Positions 13,912 to 21,584 of a DNA stretch of 21,584 bases are shown piece after piece. Location: IMG/VR virus record IMGVR_UViG_3300001460_000133, positions 6,955-28,538 of that record. The stretch is one strand, 5' to 3'. Position numbers and translations under genes: made by a program. Position 1 is the stretch's first letter; every line of letters starts with the position of its first letter. The notes under the pieces are model-generated. The model ran no database searches, was not told where the DNA came from, and saw only the letters and a program-made list of their open reading frames with translations. This DNA is from a virus.

Positions 13912-15660
13912 ATGGGGTTAGTAGATTTAAGCACAGATCTTAAATCACTAAGATTTGGAAAGGATAGATTAGGAGGAGGTAGTAGTGACCAACCTTATAT
14001 AGTTAAAGATATTCCTGATACTCTTAGTGAAGTAGGCCAAACAGGAGGTACAGATTTTCTGTTAAGGGGAGGTTCTTTAATAGTTAATAAAACTATAGAT
14101 GATGTATCTCGACTAACCAAAATGTTTACTAACACTAAATCTTTAACTGGGGTTTTCTTTACAGCTAAACAGTTAATGCTATCTAGACAAGCAGTTCGTA
14201 CTCAAGCTAGTCCTTTTATCTTTAATGATGGTATGTATCTTCCTACATCTACTATAGCTCAAGCAGGTTTAAATGCTATAGGAGGACACTTATATAAACA
14301 AGGTATTTTACCGATAATCCAAACAACTAATAAATCTTTATTTGGGCAACCTAGTTATAGTAAAAATCTTACTGAAATAACTGATAATTCAACTAATAGA
14401 TTAATTAGTTTTATGTCTGGTTCTTCAACTATATTAGGAACTAGTAATATAAATGTTACTTCATATAGTGGAGGTCCTGGTTCTATTTTAGGGGTAGGCA
14501 AAACTAATATAAAAAGAGCAACTTATACTGACGAAGCTTTTAATCTATTAAATACTACTTTAGGCCAATCCTACAATGCTAGTGCTTTTAGTTACCAACA
14601 AATCGCAAATCAATCGAATGTTAATAAGGGAGAAACTAAAGAAGATTTTAGAAGCGAGTTATTAACTCCACCTGCAAAAAAAGATTATTCTATTCTTCCT
14701 GTTTTACCACGTAATTATGTTAGCAGTAATATTGAAAAACGTGTTAATTTAGGAAGCCCTGGAAAAATAGGAAATTTATCTAGTTACCAAAATGGGAAAA
14801 AAGTTGGAAATATTAAGCAAGGGGCTTTAGATCAAATAAATGCTTTCCCTCTTTATACAGATTTAACTGCAAAAAACGACCCTATATTAGATGATTTAAT
14901 TCCTTTTAGAATTGGAATAATTGATAATGATGATCCTAGAAATAAAACTTATATTCATTTTAGAGCTTATATTAAAGGATTAGAAGATAATTATAAAGCA
15001 GATTGGTCCTCAATTAAATATGTAGGTAGAGGTGAAGAATTTTATAGATATGGTGGTTTTTCTAGAGACGTAAGTTTTGGGTGGACAGTAGTAGCTCAAT
15101 CTAGAGAAGAATTAATACCTATGTATCAAAAACTCAACTATCTTGCTTCTGCTTGCGCTCCAGATTATTCTGGAACTTCCGGGTATATGCGAGGAAATTT
15201 AATTACATTAACTGTAGGTGATTGGTTCAATGAACAAGTAGGAATTATGACTGGAATAAGCCTTTCGGTTCCTGATGATTCTCCATGGGAAATTGCCTTA
15301 ACTGAAGATGGTAAAAATAATGAAGATAGGGGAGTGAAACAAGTACCACATAGAATAGATGTAAGTGGGTTTAATTTTAAACCTATACATAATTTTGTAC
15401 CACAAATACAGAAAAATAACTATAAAGAAGGTGAATATAAAGGTATAGGAGGAGATTATGTTGATGCTTATGGTAAACAACAATATATAAATTTAGGCCC
15501 TAATGGTCAATCTTATGGAGAATTCCCTTCAGGAAATTTAATTGATAGAAATCCAAATTATCTTCCTAAAAATGTTTCAGAAGATTTTAAAGCAGGATTT
15601 GATGAAGATCAAGCAGCAGTCATTGGAGCAGTAGAGGAATTCCAAACATTTCCTTTTTAA
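13912..15660 (+). CDS. Baseplate tube-initiator/cap protein (T4 gp48/gp54-like)
   Basis: In T4 the genes after the tape measure encode gp48 and gp54, tube-like proteins that connect the hub to the first tail-tube ring. This 582-aa protein holds that position. Residues about 1-125 are low-complexity with one Gln/Arg-rich helix; 130-320 are variable. A conserved beta-rich block starts near residue 329 (DLIPFRIG) and continues with YIHFRAYIKGLEDNYKADW, GRGEEFYRYGGFSRDVSFGW, an AQSREELIPMYQKLNYLASA helix, and GDWFNEQVGIMTGISLSVPD to about residue 500. The sequence order of a strand pair, long helix and beta sandwich is what I associate with the tube-domain of gp48/gp54 and other tail-tube-like initiators. 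Only one such protein is seen here, so which T4 gene it equals, or whether it replaces both, is unclear. Confidence 0.65.
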   Translation: MGLVDLSTDLKSLRFGKDRLGGGSSDQPYIVKDIPDTLSEVGQTGGTDFLLRGGSLIVNKTIDDVSRLTKMFTNTKSLTGVFFTAKQLMLSRQAVRTQASPFIFNDGMYLPTSTIAQAGLNAIGGHLYKQGILPIIQTTNKSLFGQPSYSKNLTEITDNSTNRLISFMSGSSTILGTSNINVTSYSGGPGSILGVGKTNIKRATYTDEAFNLLNTTLGQSYNASAFSYQQIANQSNVNKGETKEDFRSELLTPPAKKDYSILPVLPRNYVSSNIEKRVNLGSPGKIGNLSSYQNGKKVGNIKQGALDQINAFPLYTDLTAKNDPILDDLIPFRIGIIDNDDPRNKTYIHFRAYIKGLEDNYKADWSSIKYVGRGEEFYRYGGFSRDVSFGWTVVAQSREELIPMYQKLNYLASACAPDYSGTSGYMRGNLITLTVGDWFNEQVGIMTGISLSVPDDSPWEIALTEDGKNNEDRGVKQVPHRIDVSGFNFKPIHNFVPQIQKNNYKEGEYKGIGGDYVDAYGKQQYINLGPNGQSYGEFPSGNLIDRNPNYLPKNVSEDFKAGFDEDQAAVIGAVEEFQTFPF

Positions 15661-15668
15661 TAAAATAA

Positions 15669-15956
15669 ATGAAAAATAGATATAACATAAACAGACAAAT
15701 TAATACTATAGGGAACACTAAATACCCAGATATTCCTCCTAGTTTTGATGATACTTACGTTATTACAACTGAAGGTGATAGGTTTGACATACTCTCTCAA
15801 CAATACTATGGAAGCTCTTCATATTGGTGGGTTATATCAATAGCAAACCCTTCTTTACAACAAAATTCAATGATTCCTCCTATAGGACAACAAATTAGAA
15901 TACCTTCAAATTTAGGGGGGATACTAGCATCCTATACACAATTAAACCAACTTTAA
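15669..15956 (+). CDS. 53: LysM-like baseplate wedge protein (gp53-like)
   Basis: The 95-aa protein has a LysM-like core at residues 28-80: TYVITTEGDRFDILSQQYYG, then SSYWWVISIANPSL and a PPIGQQIRIP end. Such LysM domains occur in T4 gp53 and in P2 gpX-type baseplate proteins, where they pack between hub and wedge rather than binding peptidoglycan in solution. T4 gp53 is 196 aa, so this is a minimal version. It starts 8 bases after the upstream stop, and the giant hub gene begins 1 base after its own stop. The tight packing implies coordinated expression. Confidence 0.75.
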   Translation: MKNRYNINRQINTIGNTKYPDIPPSFDDTYVITTEGDRFDILSQQYYGSSSYWWVISIANPSLQQNSMIPPIGQQIRIPSNLGGILASYTQLNQL

Positions 15957-15957
15957 T

Positions 15958-18900
15958 ATGACAGGAAATATAATTGGATCACCAGTTGATGGGTTTGTAA
16001 AGAATGAAATTGATAATAGACAACAGATATTTGGTTCTGGGCTTTCATCTACTAGGGGCCCAGAAATGCAAAATTATTTGAATAATAGAACGGCTTGGAT
16101 AAAATTAGCATCTTCTATTACAATCAATAAAAAAGGAATTTTTAGACTTCCTGATGGATTAGATAGTAGCATGTCAGGTAACACTTTAGCTAAAACTGCT
16201 GTGTTATTTAATGGTCTTTCTTTTACACGAGATAAAAAACTAAAAAGTGGCGGAACAACCACAACAATAAACTCAAGATCAGGAGTTAATTTAAATAATA
16301 CCTTAATTAATAATAATGCTTATGGTTTTGGGGGCTCTGAAAATCAGGGAATAGTCCCAATGCCAGGTATATCTAATTTAAATGTTACAACCAAAAACAA
16401 CGGTTCTATCCAAACTGCTAAAATAAAAATTACAGCATATAATAGATTTCAATTTGAATTAATTGAATTACTATATCTTAGATTAGGATATACTATGTTA
16501 TTAGAATGGGGGTGGGATAAAAGATTTGTACCTTCTAAAGATTTTGATTTAAATAATGATGGTGTAATAGATATAAATGATGGTTTTATAGAAGATATAG
16601 GAAATACTTTTTTAGAAGATAGTTGGTTTTCTGATGATATTAAAACCCATAGTGCTGCTTTAAAAAAGATTCAAGGATATAGAGAAACATATAATGGAAA
16701 TTATGATGGTTTTTGTGGTAAAGTTAAAAATTTTAGCTGGGGTTTTTCAAAAGATGGTTCATATGACATTACTATAGATTTAATTAGTTTAGGAGATGTT
16801 GTAGAATCTTTAAGAGCAAACGCTCCTGCTACAGAAGAAGATAAAAAAAGAATATATCAAATAACTAAAAATTTAGACTCAACTTTAAAAGAAGATTCTT
16901 CTTTAGTTGCGGGGGCTGGAAACGATAAGATTTCAAATTATTTATTTTCAACGTTAGTTAATGTTGGAAATGAATCTTTTTTTAATAGTAAGTCAAGCCC
17001 TTATTTTGATATTTCATTAGGTGCTAAAGCAGCAGCAACTGTAGTAGGAACACAAACTAATGTTAGCTATCCATACGATAAAATAGATGGAGATTATAGA
17101 TACTATGTTACTTTTGGAGAATTAGTAAGATTAGTTGAAACCTTAATAGTTCCTAATTTAAATAAATCTAAACAAATAACGTTTGATATAGACGAAGAAA
17201 AAACAATATTCCATTGTAAACCACTTTTATTCCCTAATGATCCTAGAATATGCATTACTAATATGCTCCCCCATTGGGCTCTTTATTATGATTATTATGG
17301 TAGTTATTGCCACAAACCTAAATGGGCTACTAATATGAAAAGAAGTTTTACTTCTATAGAATCGGGCAAAGCATCAGAAAGGGAGGATTTTAAAACTTAT
17401 TTTACTTATTATAAGATATATAATTTATTTATAAATTTTAACTTTATATTTGATGCTTTAAAATCTAATACTGATAAACAAGGAAATATTAGTATATTTA
17501 AATTTTTTCAAAAAATATGTGACGGAATTAATGAGAGTTTTATGAATTCTCCTAAATTAGAACCTCTTATAAAGGAAGATAAAACAATTACTTTTATAGA
17601 TAGAAACGCTACTCCTAATTTAAAATCTTATGCCGATAAGTTAGGTATTTCTACACGAGAAACTGCAACATTTGAGGTTATGGGGTTTGATAACAGATCT
17701 AAAGTTAAAAAAGGTTCTTTTCTTCAAGAAGTTAAGTTTAATACTAAAATAACTCCAAAATTAGCTAATCAAATTGCTATAGGAGCAACTTCAACTGGGA
17801 CTTCTTTAACTGAAAGTTCAACAGGGTTAAAAAATTGGAATAAAGGATTAGTAGATAGATTCCAAAAAGATGTAACTACTGATGATGAAACAGCAGTAAC
17901 AGCTGTAACTACTGAAGTTGTTGAAGTGGCTGGGGTAACTACAACTACAACTACGAATGAAGAAACTGGTGAATCTACTTCTTCTACTATGACTAAATAT
18001 ACAGGTACTAATAATAGATATAAGACATCGGGTGGTGTTGCCTATGAAACAGCTGAAACTTTCCCTTATAAATTTATAATTCCTTATGAGACTGGTCCTT
18101 TTAGATTTAAATTAAATACCGGTTTTATGAGTAATGAAGAATTTGGTATAGTAGTTACTGTAGATACCGCAGGTAAGGTTCTATCAGTAGACAGAACACC
18201 GGAAAGTATTATTGGTGTTGGTGCAAATACAAAATTGGGAAAAACATATACATCACTACATCCAAGAGCAGGTGAAAAGATGGCAGAATTAAGGTCAATA
18301 CTAATAGAAGGTAAAACAGTAAGTAATATATTAGGAGCTGGTTCAAGTGCTAACTCTGGTGAGTTAAAAAGATTATTTAATATTGCTTTACAGGCAGAAT
18401 TTGATGTTTTATTTGGTGTTTCCACCACTGTTACTAGTGGTGAAGAACAAAATGCAGTGTCAGATAAAGGAATAACTTTAAGTGTTGAGGAAGGATATGA
18501 TGCTGAAGCTGATTTAAATGGTGATGGGATGATAACTACTGAAGAAAGAACAGCTAGATTAGCATTAGATGATGTAGAAGCAAAACGTACTAAAGAAGAA
18601 TTATCTTATGCTTCTAGTAATTTAGCTACATATATGATGATTTTATTTGGAGGAAAGTATGGGGCAGTAAATGTAGATTCATCTAAAATGAGATATTTTC
18701 CTATGCCCTCAAATGCTAAATTTTATAAAATTGGAAAATCTGCTTACGAATCTTATATAGTTTCGGAACAGGAATCCCAATATGTAAATAGTGGAATAGT
18801 TAGTAATAGTATAGGCTTTATTCCTTTAGATTTTTCTCTAACAGCAGATGGTCTTTCAGGTTTAAAACACTTTCAAAAAATAAAAATTAATCAAAGTTTT

Positions 18901-19980
18901 TTACCTAAAAATTATGGTGAAACCTTAAGTTTTTTAGTTAAAGGATTAAGCCATAAAATAGATAGTAGTGGATGGACAACACAAATTAATACTTTATCAA
19001 TTCCAGAAATGAACAAACAAGCTGCAATCCCATCTCCACCACCTGCACCCCAAGAACAAAGTTTTAGTACGGATGGTGATTCTAACTATGTTGGAACTGA
19101 TGTTGTATATAACCCAGAAATTACTGACCCAAGTAGTAGTTTACTTAAAACAATAACTAGTGGTTATTCTTTAATACGAACTGAAAAAGCTATCTATAGA
19201 TCTGGACCTAAAAAAGGACAAGAAATCCCATGGCAAGCAAGACATGCTAAAAAAATAAAAAGGTTAACTAATGGTATAACTGATGAATTAATATATTTCC
19301 CAGAAAAAACTACTAAAAGAGCTGTAGTAGTTCATTTTACAGCAGGGTGGTCTCGTGGGGATAATGCTAAGGGTTCAGTTAAAGGTATGGTTAATGGTGA
19401 TGTAAGTTTTCCTTTAGGTGTTCATTATTTTATCACAATGGGAGGTTTTATAGAAAATGTATTCCATGAAGATTATTGGTCTAACCATTGTAGTGTAGGT
19501 GATAATGATAAAGGAAGTATTGGTATAGAATTACAAAACCTAGGATATTTTAATAAAAAGGGTAATGGTTACTACCGAAAGGGTAATAGTTATCTTATTC
19601 CTTCAAAAATAGCAAAATATGGTGGAAAGGGATATGAATTGGGAGATACACCCGTTACAACTGGTACACCGGATGATTATGTATATGATTTTGGCTCTGG
19701 TAGAGGATTTAAAGGATACCAATATTATCATAAACATTCAACAAAACAAATACAAGCATTAGAATCTTTACTTAAAGGTATAAAACAACGCCACCCAGCA
19801 GTTAACTTAAAATATAATGGACCAGCAATGTTTCCTGCAAAAACTCCAAAAAACCCTAAAAGGCCTACAGCAAAAGGAAAATTTAGTATCCCTGGGATTT
19901 ATACTCATGGAAGTAATTATAGTAAAGGTGATACATATCCTGACCCTAATCTAGTAGCAATGTTAAAAAAATTAGGTTAA
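15958..19980 (+). CDS. Baseplate hub with C-terminal N-acetylmuramoyl-L-alanine amidase
   Basis: This 1340-aa fusion is probably the central hub and the peptidoglycan-cutting tip (roles of T4 gp27 and gp5). Residues 1 to about 640 contain gp27-like hub blocks: GIVPMPGISNLNVTTKNNG, a TAYNRFQFELIELLYLRLGY helix and NFSWGFSKDGSYDITIDLISL. Thr-rich linker sequence spans about 642-690. Hub-like beta sequence resumes to about 1015 (SGLKHFQKIKINQSFLPKNY), then a Pro-rich linker (1024-1035). The C-terminal domain (about 1095-1340) is an Amidase_2-type zinc amidase: VVVHFTAG with His1126, GIELQN with Glu1191, and THGSNYSKGD with His1317, Lys1323 and Asp1325 match the AmpD ligand/catalytic set. Two perfect EF-hand loops lie at 197-208 and 852-863. 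T4 instead uses a lysozyme in gp5. Its stop overlaps the next ATG by one base. Confidence 0.82.
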   Translation: MTGNIIGSPVDGFVKNEIDNRQQIFGSGLSSTRGPEMQNYLNNRTAWIKLASSITINKKGIFRLPDGLDSSMSGNTLAKTAVLFNGLSFTRDKKLKSGGTTTTINSRSGVNLNNTLINNNAYGFGGSENQGIVPMPGISNLNVTTKNNGSIQTAKIKITAYNRFQFELIELLYLRLGYTMLLEWGWDKRFVPSKDFDLNNDGVIDINDGFIEDIGNTFLEDSWFSDDIKTHSAALKKIQGYRETYNGNYDGFCGKVKNFSWGFSKDGSYDITIDLISLGDVVESLRANAPATEEDKKRIYQITKNLDSTLKEDSSLVAGAGNDKISNYLFSTLVNVGNESFFNSKSSPYFDISLGAKAAATVVGTQTNVSYPYDKIDGDYRYYVTFGELVRLVETLIVPNLNKSKQITFDIDEEKTIFHCKPLLFPNDPRICITNMLPHWALYYDYYGSYCHKPKWATNMKRSFTSIESGKASEREDFKTYFTYYKIYNLFINFNFIFDALKSNTDKQGNISIFKFFQKICDGINESFMNSPKLEPLIKEDKTITFIDRNATPNLKSYADKLGISTRETATFEVMGFDNRSKVKKGSFLQEVKFNTKITPKLANQIAIGATSTGTSLTESSTGLKNWNKGLVDRFQKDVTTDDETAVTAVTTEVVEVAGVTTTTTTNEETGESTSSTMTKYTGTNNRYKTSGGVAYETAETFPYKFIIPYETGPFRFKLNTGFMSNEEFGIVVTVDTAGKVLSVDRTPESIIGVGANTKLGKTYTSLHPRAGEKMAELRSILIEGKTVSNILGAGSSANSGELKRLFNIALQAEFDVLFGVSTTVTSGEEQNAVSDKGITLSVEEGYDAEADLNGDGMITTEERTARLALDDVEAKRTKEELSYASSNLATYMMILFGGKYGAVNVDSSKMRYFPMPSNAKFYKIGKSAYESYIVSEQESQYVNSGIVSNSIGFIPLDFSLTADGLSGLKHFQKIKINQSFLPKNYGETLSFLVKGLSHKIDSSGWTTQINTLSIPEMNKQAAIPSPPPAPQEQSFSTDGDSNYVGTDVVYNPEITDPSSSLLKTITSGYSLIRTEKAIYRSGPKKGQEIPWQARHAKKIKRLTNGITDELIYFPEKTTKRAVVVHFTAGWSRGDNAKGSVKGMVNGDVSFPLGVHYFITMGGFIENVFHEDYWSNHCSVGDNDKGSIGIELQNLGYFNKKGNGYYRKGNSYLIPSKIAKYGGKGYELGDTPVTTGTPDDYVYDFGSGRGFKGYQYYHKHSTKQIQALESLLKGIKQRHPAVNLKYNGPAMFPAKTPKNPKRPTAKGKFSIPGIYTHGSNYSKGDTYPDPNLVAMLKKLG
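16546..16581 (+). other. EF-hand-type calcium loop in the hub protein (first)
   Basis: Encodes DLNNDGVIDIND (residues 197-208). Positions 1, 3, 5, 6, 8, 9 and 12 carry D, N, D, G, I, D and D, satisfying the EF-hand loop pattern. It sits in an insertion between hub strands, right after LEWGWDKRF. Confidence 0.75.
18511..18546 (+). other. EF-hand-type calcium loop in the hub protein (second)
   Basis: Encodes DLNGDGMITTEE (residues 852-863), with D, N, D, G, I and the terminal E at canonical positions. It is followed by a charged helix (RTARLALDDVEAKR), as in real EF-hands. Confidence 0.8.
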
Positions 19981-20867
19981 TGTACTATCCAAAATCACAA
20001 ATAAAACCCAGTCAATTTACTAATGGAGATGAATTAGTTGAAAAAATAACTAAATCTGCTTATAGGGGATATTACTTTAAAACTTCTACAAATCAATATT
20101 TTACAGGGAAATATCCAAATGATCTCCCTAACACAGAATTAGAATTAGTAAGTGGTACCGCTGAGGGGTTGGGTAATGATGCTACTTTTTCTGACCCGGG
20201 TGCAGAAGATTTTTATATTCCTGAAGTAGAGAAGGCAACAGAAGAATCTAATTATTTTTCTTTACCTATGGGTTACTTAATATCAAATCCTATAACAACG
20301 GCTTACAGTAAAGTTCCAAGAAGACCCTTACAAACTGCTTGTAAACCAACAAAAGAAGATTATGATTTTGGAGAAATACAAAGATATATAGTTAAAAAAT
20401 CAAACAATAATTTATACATTGAAATATCAAAAAAAGAATATATTTTATTTAAAGATAGATCTCCAATTGTACAATTCCAACTTTATATTCCTATAACATT
20501 CCCTTGGATACTTACGGGAAAAGATAGAAAAGCAGTTGCAACCCTTAATTATAAAACTTTAGAACTTAAAGAAAAAGCTTTTAAAATACAAGGATTAGTA
20601 GATAGGTATAAAAATAATTATTCTCAATATTATAAAGTAGTAGGAATACAAGATAACCTAGAAACTGATGGAACTGAATATGTAGTTTCTACTACTGGTC
20701 TGCCGTATAAAGGAAAATATCATATTCATCCTACCAAAGGAGCAATGGTAGGAGCAACTCATACTCCTCAATTCCATAATTCCCTAGATCTTATTAGTTT
20801 AAATACAACAGGGTCTAGCAATAATATATCCCCAACAACAAGTAGAGGATCATTTGGAAGTTACTAA
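19980..20867 (+). CDS. Uncharacterised protein, probable baseplate/tail-tip component
   Basis: The 295-aa protein has an ATG that overlaps the hub stop (TAATG), so translation is likely coupled to the hub. The N-terminal segment (residues 1-55) has a YRGYYFKTSTNQYFTGKYPND repeat-like aromatic pattern. The middle is Pro/acidic. Residues 125-215 are a mixed alpha/beta region. The end has a His-rich segment, KYHIHPTKGAMVGATHTPQFH (His248, His250, His261, His266), then a Ser/Thr/Gly-rich tail. I do not recognise a characterised family; my impression is that the YYPKSQIKP start and the HIHPTKGAMVGATHT motif recur in related environmental phages. Position suggests a structural protein bound to the hub. 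The HxH pair recalls metal-binding tips of phage spikes, but this is speculative. Confidence 0.75.
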   Translation: MYYPKSQIKPSQFTNGDELVEKITKSAYRGYYFKTSTNQYFTGKYPNDLPNTELELVSGTAEGLGNDATFSDPGAEDFYIPEVEKATEESNYFSLPMGYLISNPITTAYSKVPRRPLQTACKPTKEDYDFGEIQRYIVKKSNNNLYIEISKKEYILFKDRSPIVQFQLYIPITFPWILTGKDRKAVATLNYKTLELKEKAFKIQGLVDRYKNNYSQYYKVVGIQDNLETDGTEYVVSTTGLPYKGKYHIHPTKGAMVGATHTPQFHNSLDLISLNTTGSSNNISPTTSRGSFGSY

Positions 20868-20898
20868 ATAATTTCTTATATTGACCAAAAATGGTTAT

Positions 20899-21584
20899 AT
20901 GTACTGGCTTGTAGAAAACGAGGAACAGTTAAATGTTTTAATAAATAGTGGTTATAAAAAGGCTTTTATTGAGGTAATACCTTATAATGACACAATACAC
21001 CCCGTACAAAACCATGTGAGTTTAGTGTATATTAGACCGATTAATGCAAGTAAAGGCTTTATGGTATGTGTTACGCATAGTGAATCTTTAAATGCTTTAA
21101 ATACGCGTGTAAACGAATTGATAGATAAGTTTGAAGTGTTGTATTGTCGTGATAAAAAGGAAACATTACATTATTTTCCAAACAAAACTCTTTATGACAT
21201 AACACCACCCCCTCATACGTATATACGACCTACAACACAAACACATGATTTATATTATAGGCAACATAAAGATAATCCGGAGTTAAATTTAATTATACCA
21301 ATTGTTAAACATTATGAATTGTGTGAGAACATTTTTAAAGATCTAAAAGCAAATATTAACATAGAAAAAACAAAATATGATGAATTCTTTAACAGTAGAG
21401 TATCCGTGGTATTCAACGCTATCGAGCGAAGTGGATTACGTATACACAATGAAACCTTCAGTGAATATTTCCACGCCGTTGACGGTGAATACGTCAACAC
21501 TCAGTTCAACTTAAAAACAACAACTACTAGACCTAGTAATAAATTTAATAATGTAAATTATGCAGCACTTAATAAAGAAAATGG
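20899..21584 (+). CDS. DNA polymerase, family A (Pol I-like), 5' part only
   Basis: The frame is open from the ATG at 20899 through the window end (228 complete codons). The N-terminal 150 residues look like a degenerate RNase-H-type region (LYCRDKKETLHYFPNKTLYD, then THDLYYR and IIPIVKHYELCENI). From about residue 165, SVVFNAIERSGLRI leads to the diagnostic YVNTQFNLKTTTTRPSNKF and NNVNYAALNKEN. These correspond to the TATGR-S-x-x-x-NLQNIP element before motif A of Pol I enzymes. Catalytic motif A would begin just beyond the window, so activity cannot be confirmed. Codon use is unlike its neighbours. No Shine-Dalgarno is present. The in-frame TTG at 20881 is an alternative start; ATG at 20891 is in another frame and stops after seven codons. 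No terminator separates it from the upstream gene. Confidence 0.7.
   Translation, partial: MYWLVENEEQLNVLINSGYKKAFIEVIPYNDTIHPVQNHVSLVYIRPINASKGFMVCVTHSESLNALNTRVNELIDKFEVLYCRDKKETLHYFPNKTLYDITPPPHTYIRPTTQTHDLYYRQHKDNPELNLIIPIVKHYELCENIFKDLKANINIEKTKYDEFFNSRVSVVFNAIERSGLRIHNETFSEYFHAVDGEYVNTQFNLKTTTTRPSNKFNNVNYAALNKEN

Noticed and set aside
18084-18428. 114-codon minus-strand ORF inside the hub gene
   Set aside because: Shadow of the + strand coding sequence; no promoter, no recognisable product.
20881-20911. TTGACC...TATATG as a sigma70-type promoter for the polymerase gene
   Set aside because: The spacing between boxes is about 8 bases, far from the usual 17, and the second box overlaps the start codon.
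1-21584. tRNA genes, CRISPR arrays, insertion sequences, integrases
   Set aside because: I saw no cloverleaf-like segments, regularly spaced repeats, transposase or recombinase motifs. The gene content is purely virion assembly plus PhoH and polymerase.

Overview
The window is a late (virion-assembly) segment of a T4-like contractile-tailed phage. It is AT-rich, at roughly one third G+C by eye. Every convincing gene lies on the + strand and the genes are tightly packed. I recognise the T4 gene order and family signatures: prohead protease (gp21), scaffold (gp22), major capsid (gp23), neck proteins (gp13, gp14), tail terminator (gp15), sheath (gp18), tube (gp19), a gp26-family protein, tape measure, and baseplate/hub proteins. 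None of the starts I inspected has a Shine-Dalgarno core; the leaders are A/T-rich. That pattern is typical of Bacteroidota and their phages, so a Bacteroidota host is a reasonable inference, but no host gene is present to prove it.

Layout: (1) 1-3830, head module: the end of an upstream gene, protease, terminator, structured leader, very acidic scaffold, major capsid, terminator. (2) 3840-4708, a PhoH-like ATPase. (3) 4734-7612, neck/tail-completion genes 13-14-15 and a small coiled-coil gene where T4 carries its terminase genes 16/17. (4) 7671-13718, tail module: sheath, tube, terminator, the gp26-like gene with an out-of-frame extension, terminator, tape measure. (5) 13747-20867, baseplate: a 52-aa protein, a gp48/gp54-like protein, a LysM-like gp53-type protein, a 1340-aa hub ending in a zinc amidase, and an uncharacterised 295-aa protein. 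(6) 20899 to the window end: the start of a family A (Pol I-like) DNA polymerase with visibly different codon use.

The protease processes the scaffold-filled prohead. Neck proteins and terminator close the head and tail. The tape measure sets tube length, aided by the gp26-like pair. The baseplate hub starts the tube and carries a peptidoglycan amidase for entry.

The most interesting signals are four. First, an apparent +1/-2 programmed frameshift at a T7 run joins the gp26-like gene to a start-less 94-codon ORF. It sits exactly between tube and tape measure, where other tailed phages encode frameshifted tail-assembly chaperones. Second, a recurring AATATTTATAATAAAAT-like element, 20-38 bases before six starts, looks like this phage's late promoter. 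Third, two canonical EF-hand calcium loops lie in the hub/amidase protein. Fourth, a Pol I-type polymerase follows directly after a T4-like virion module.
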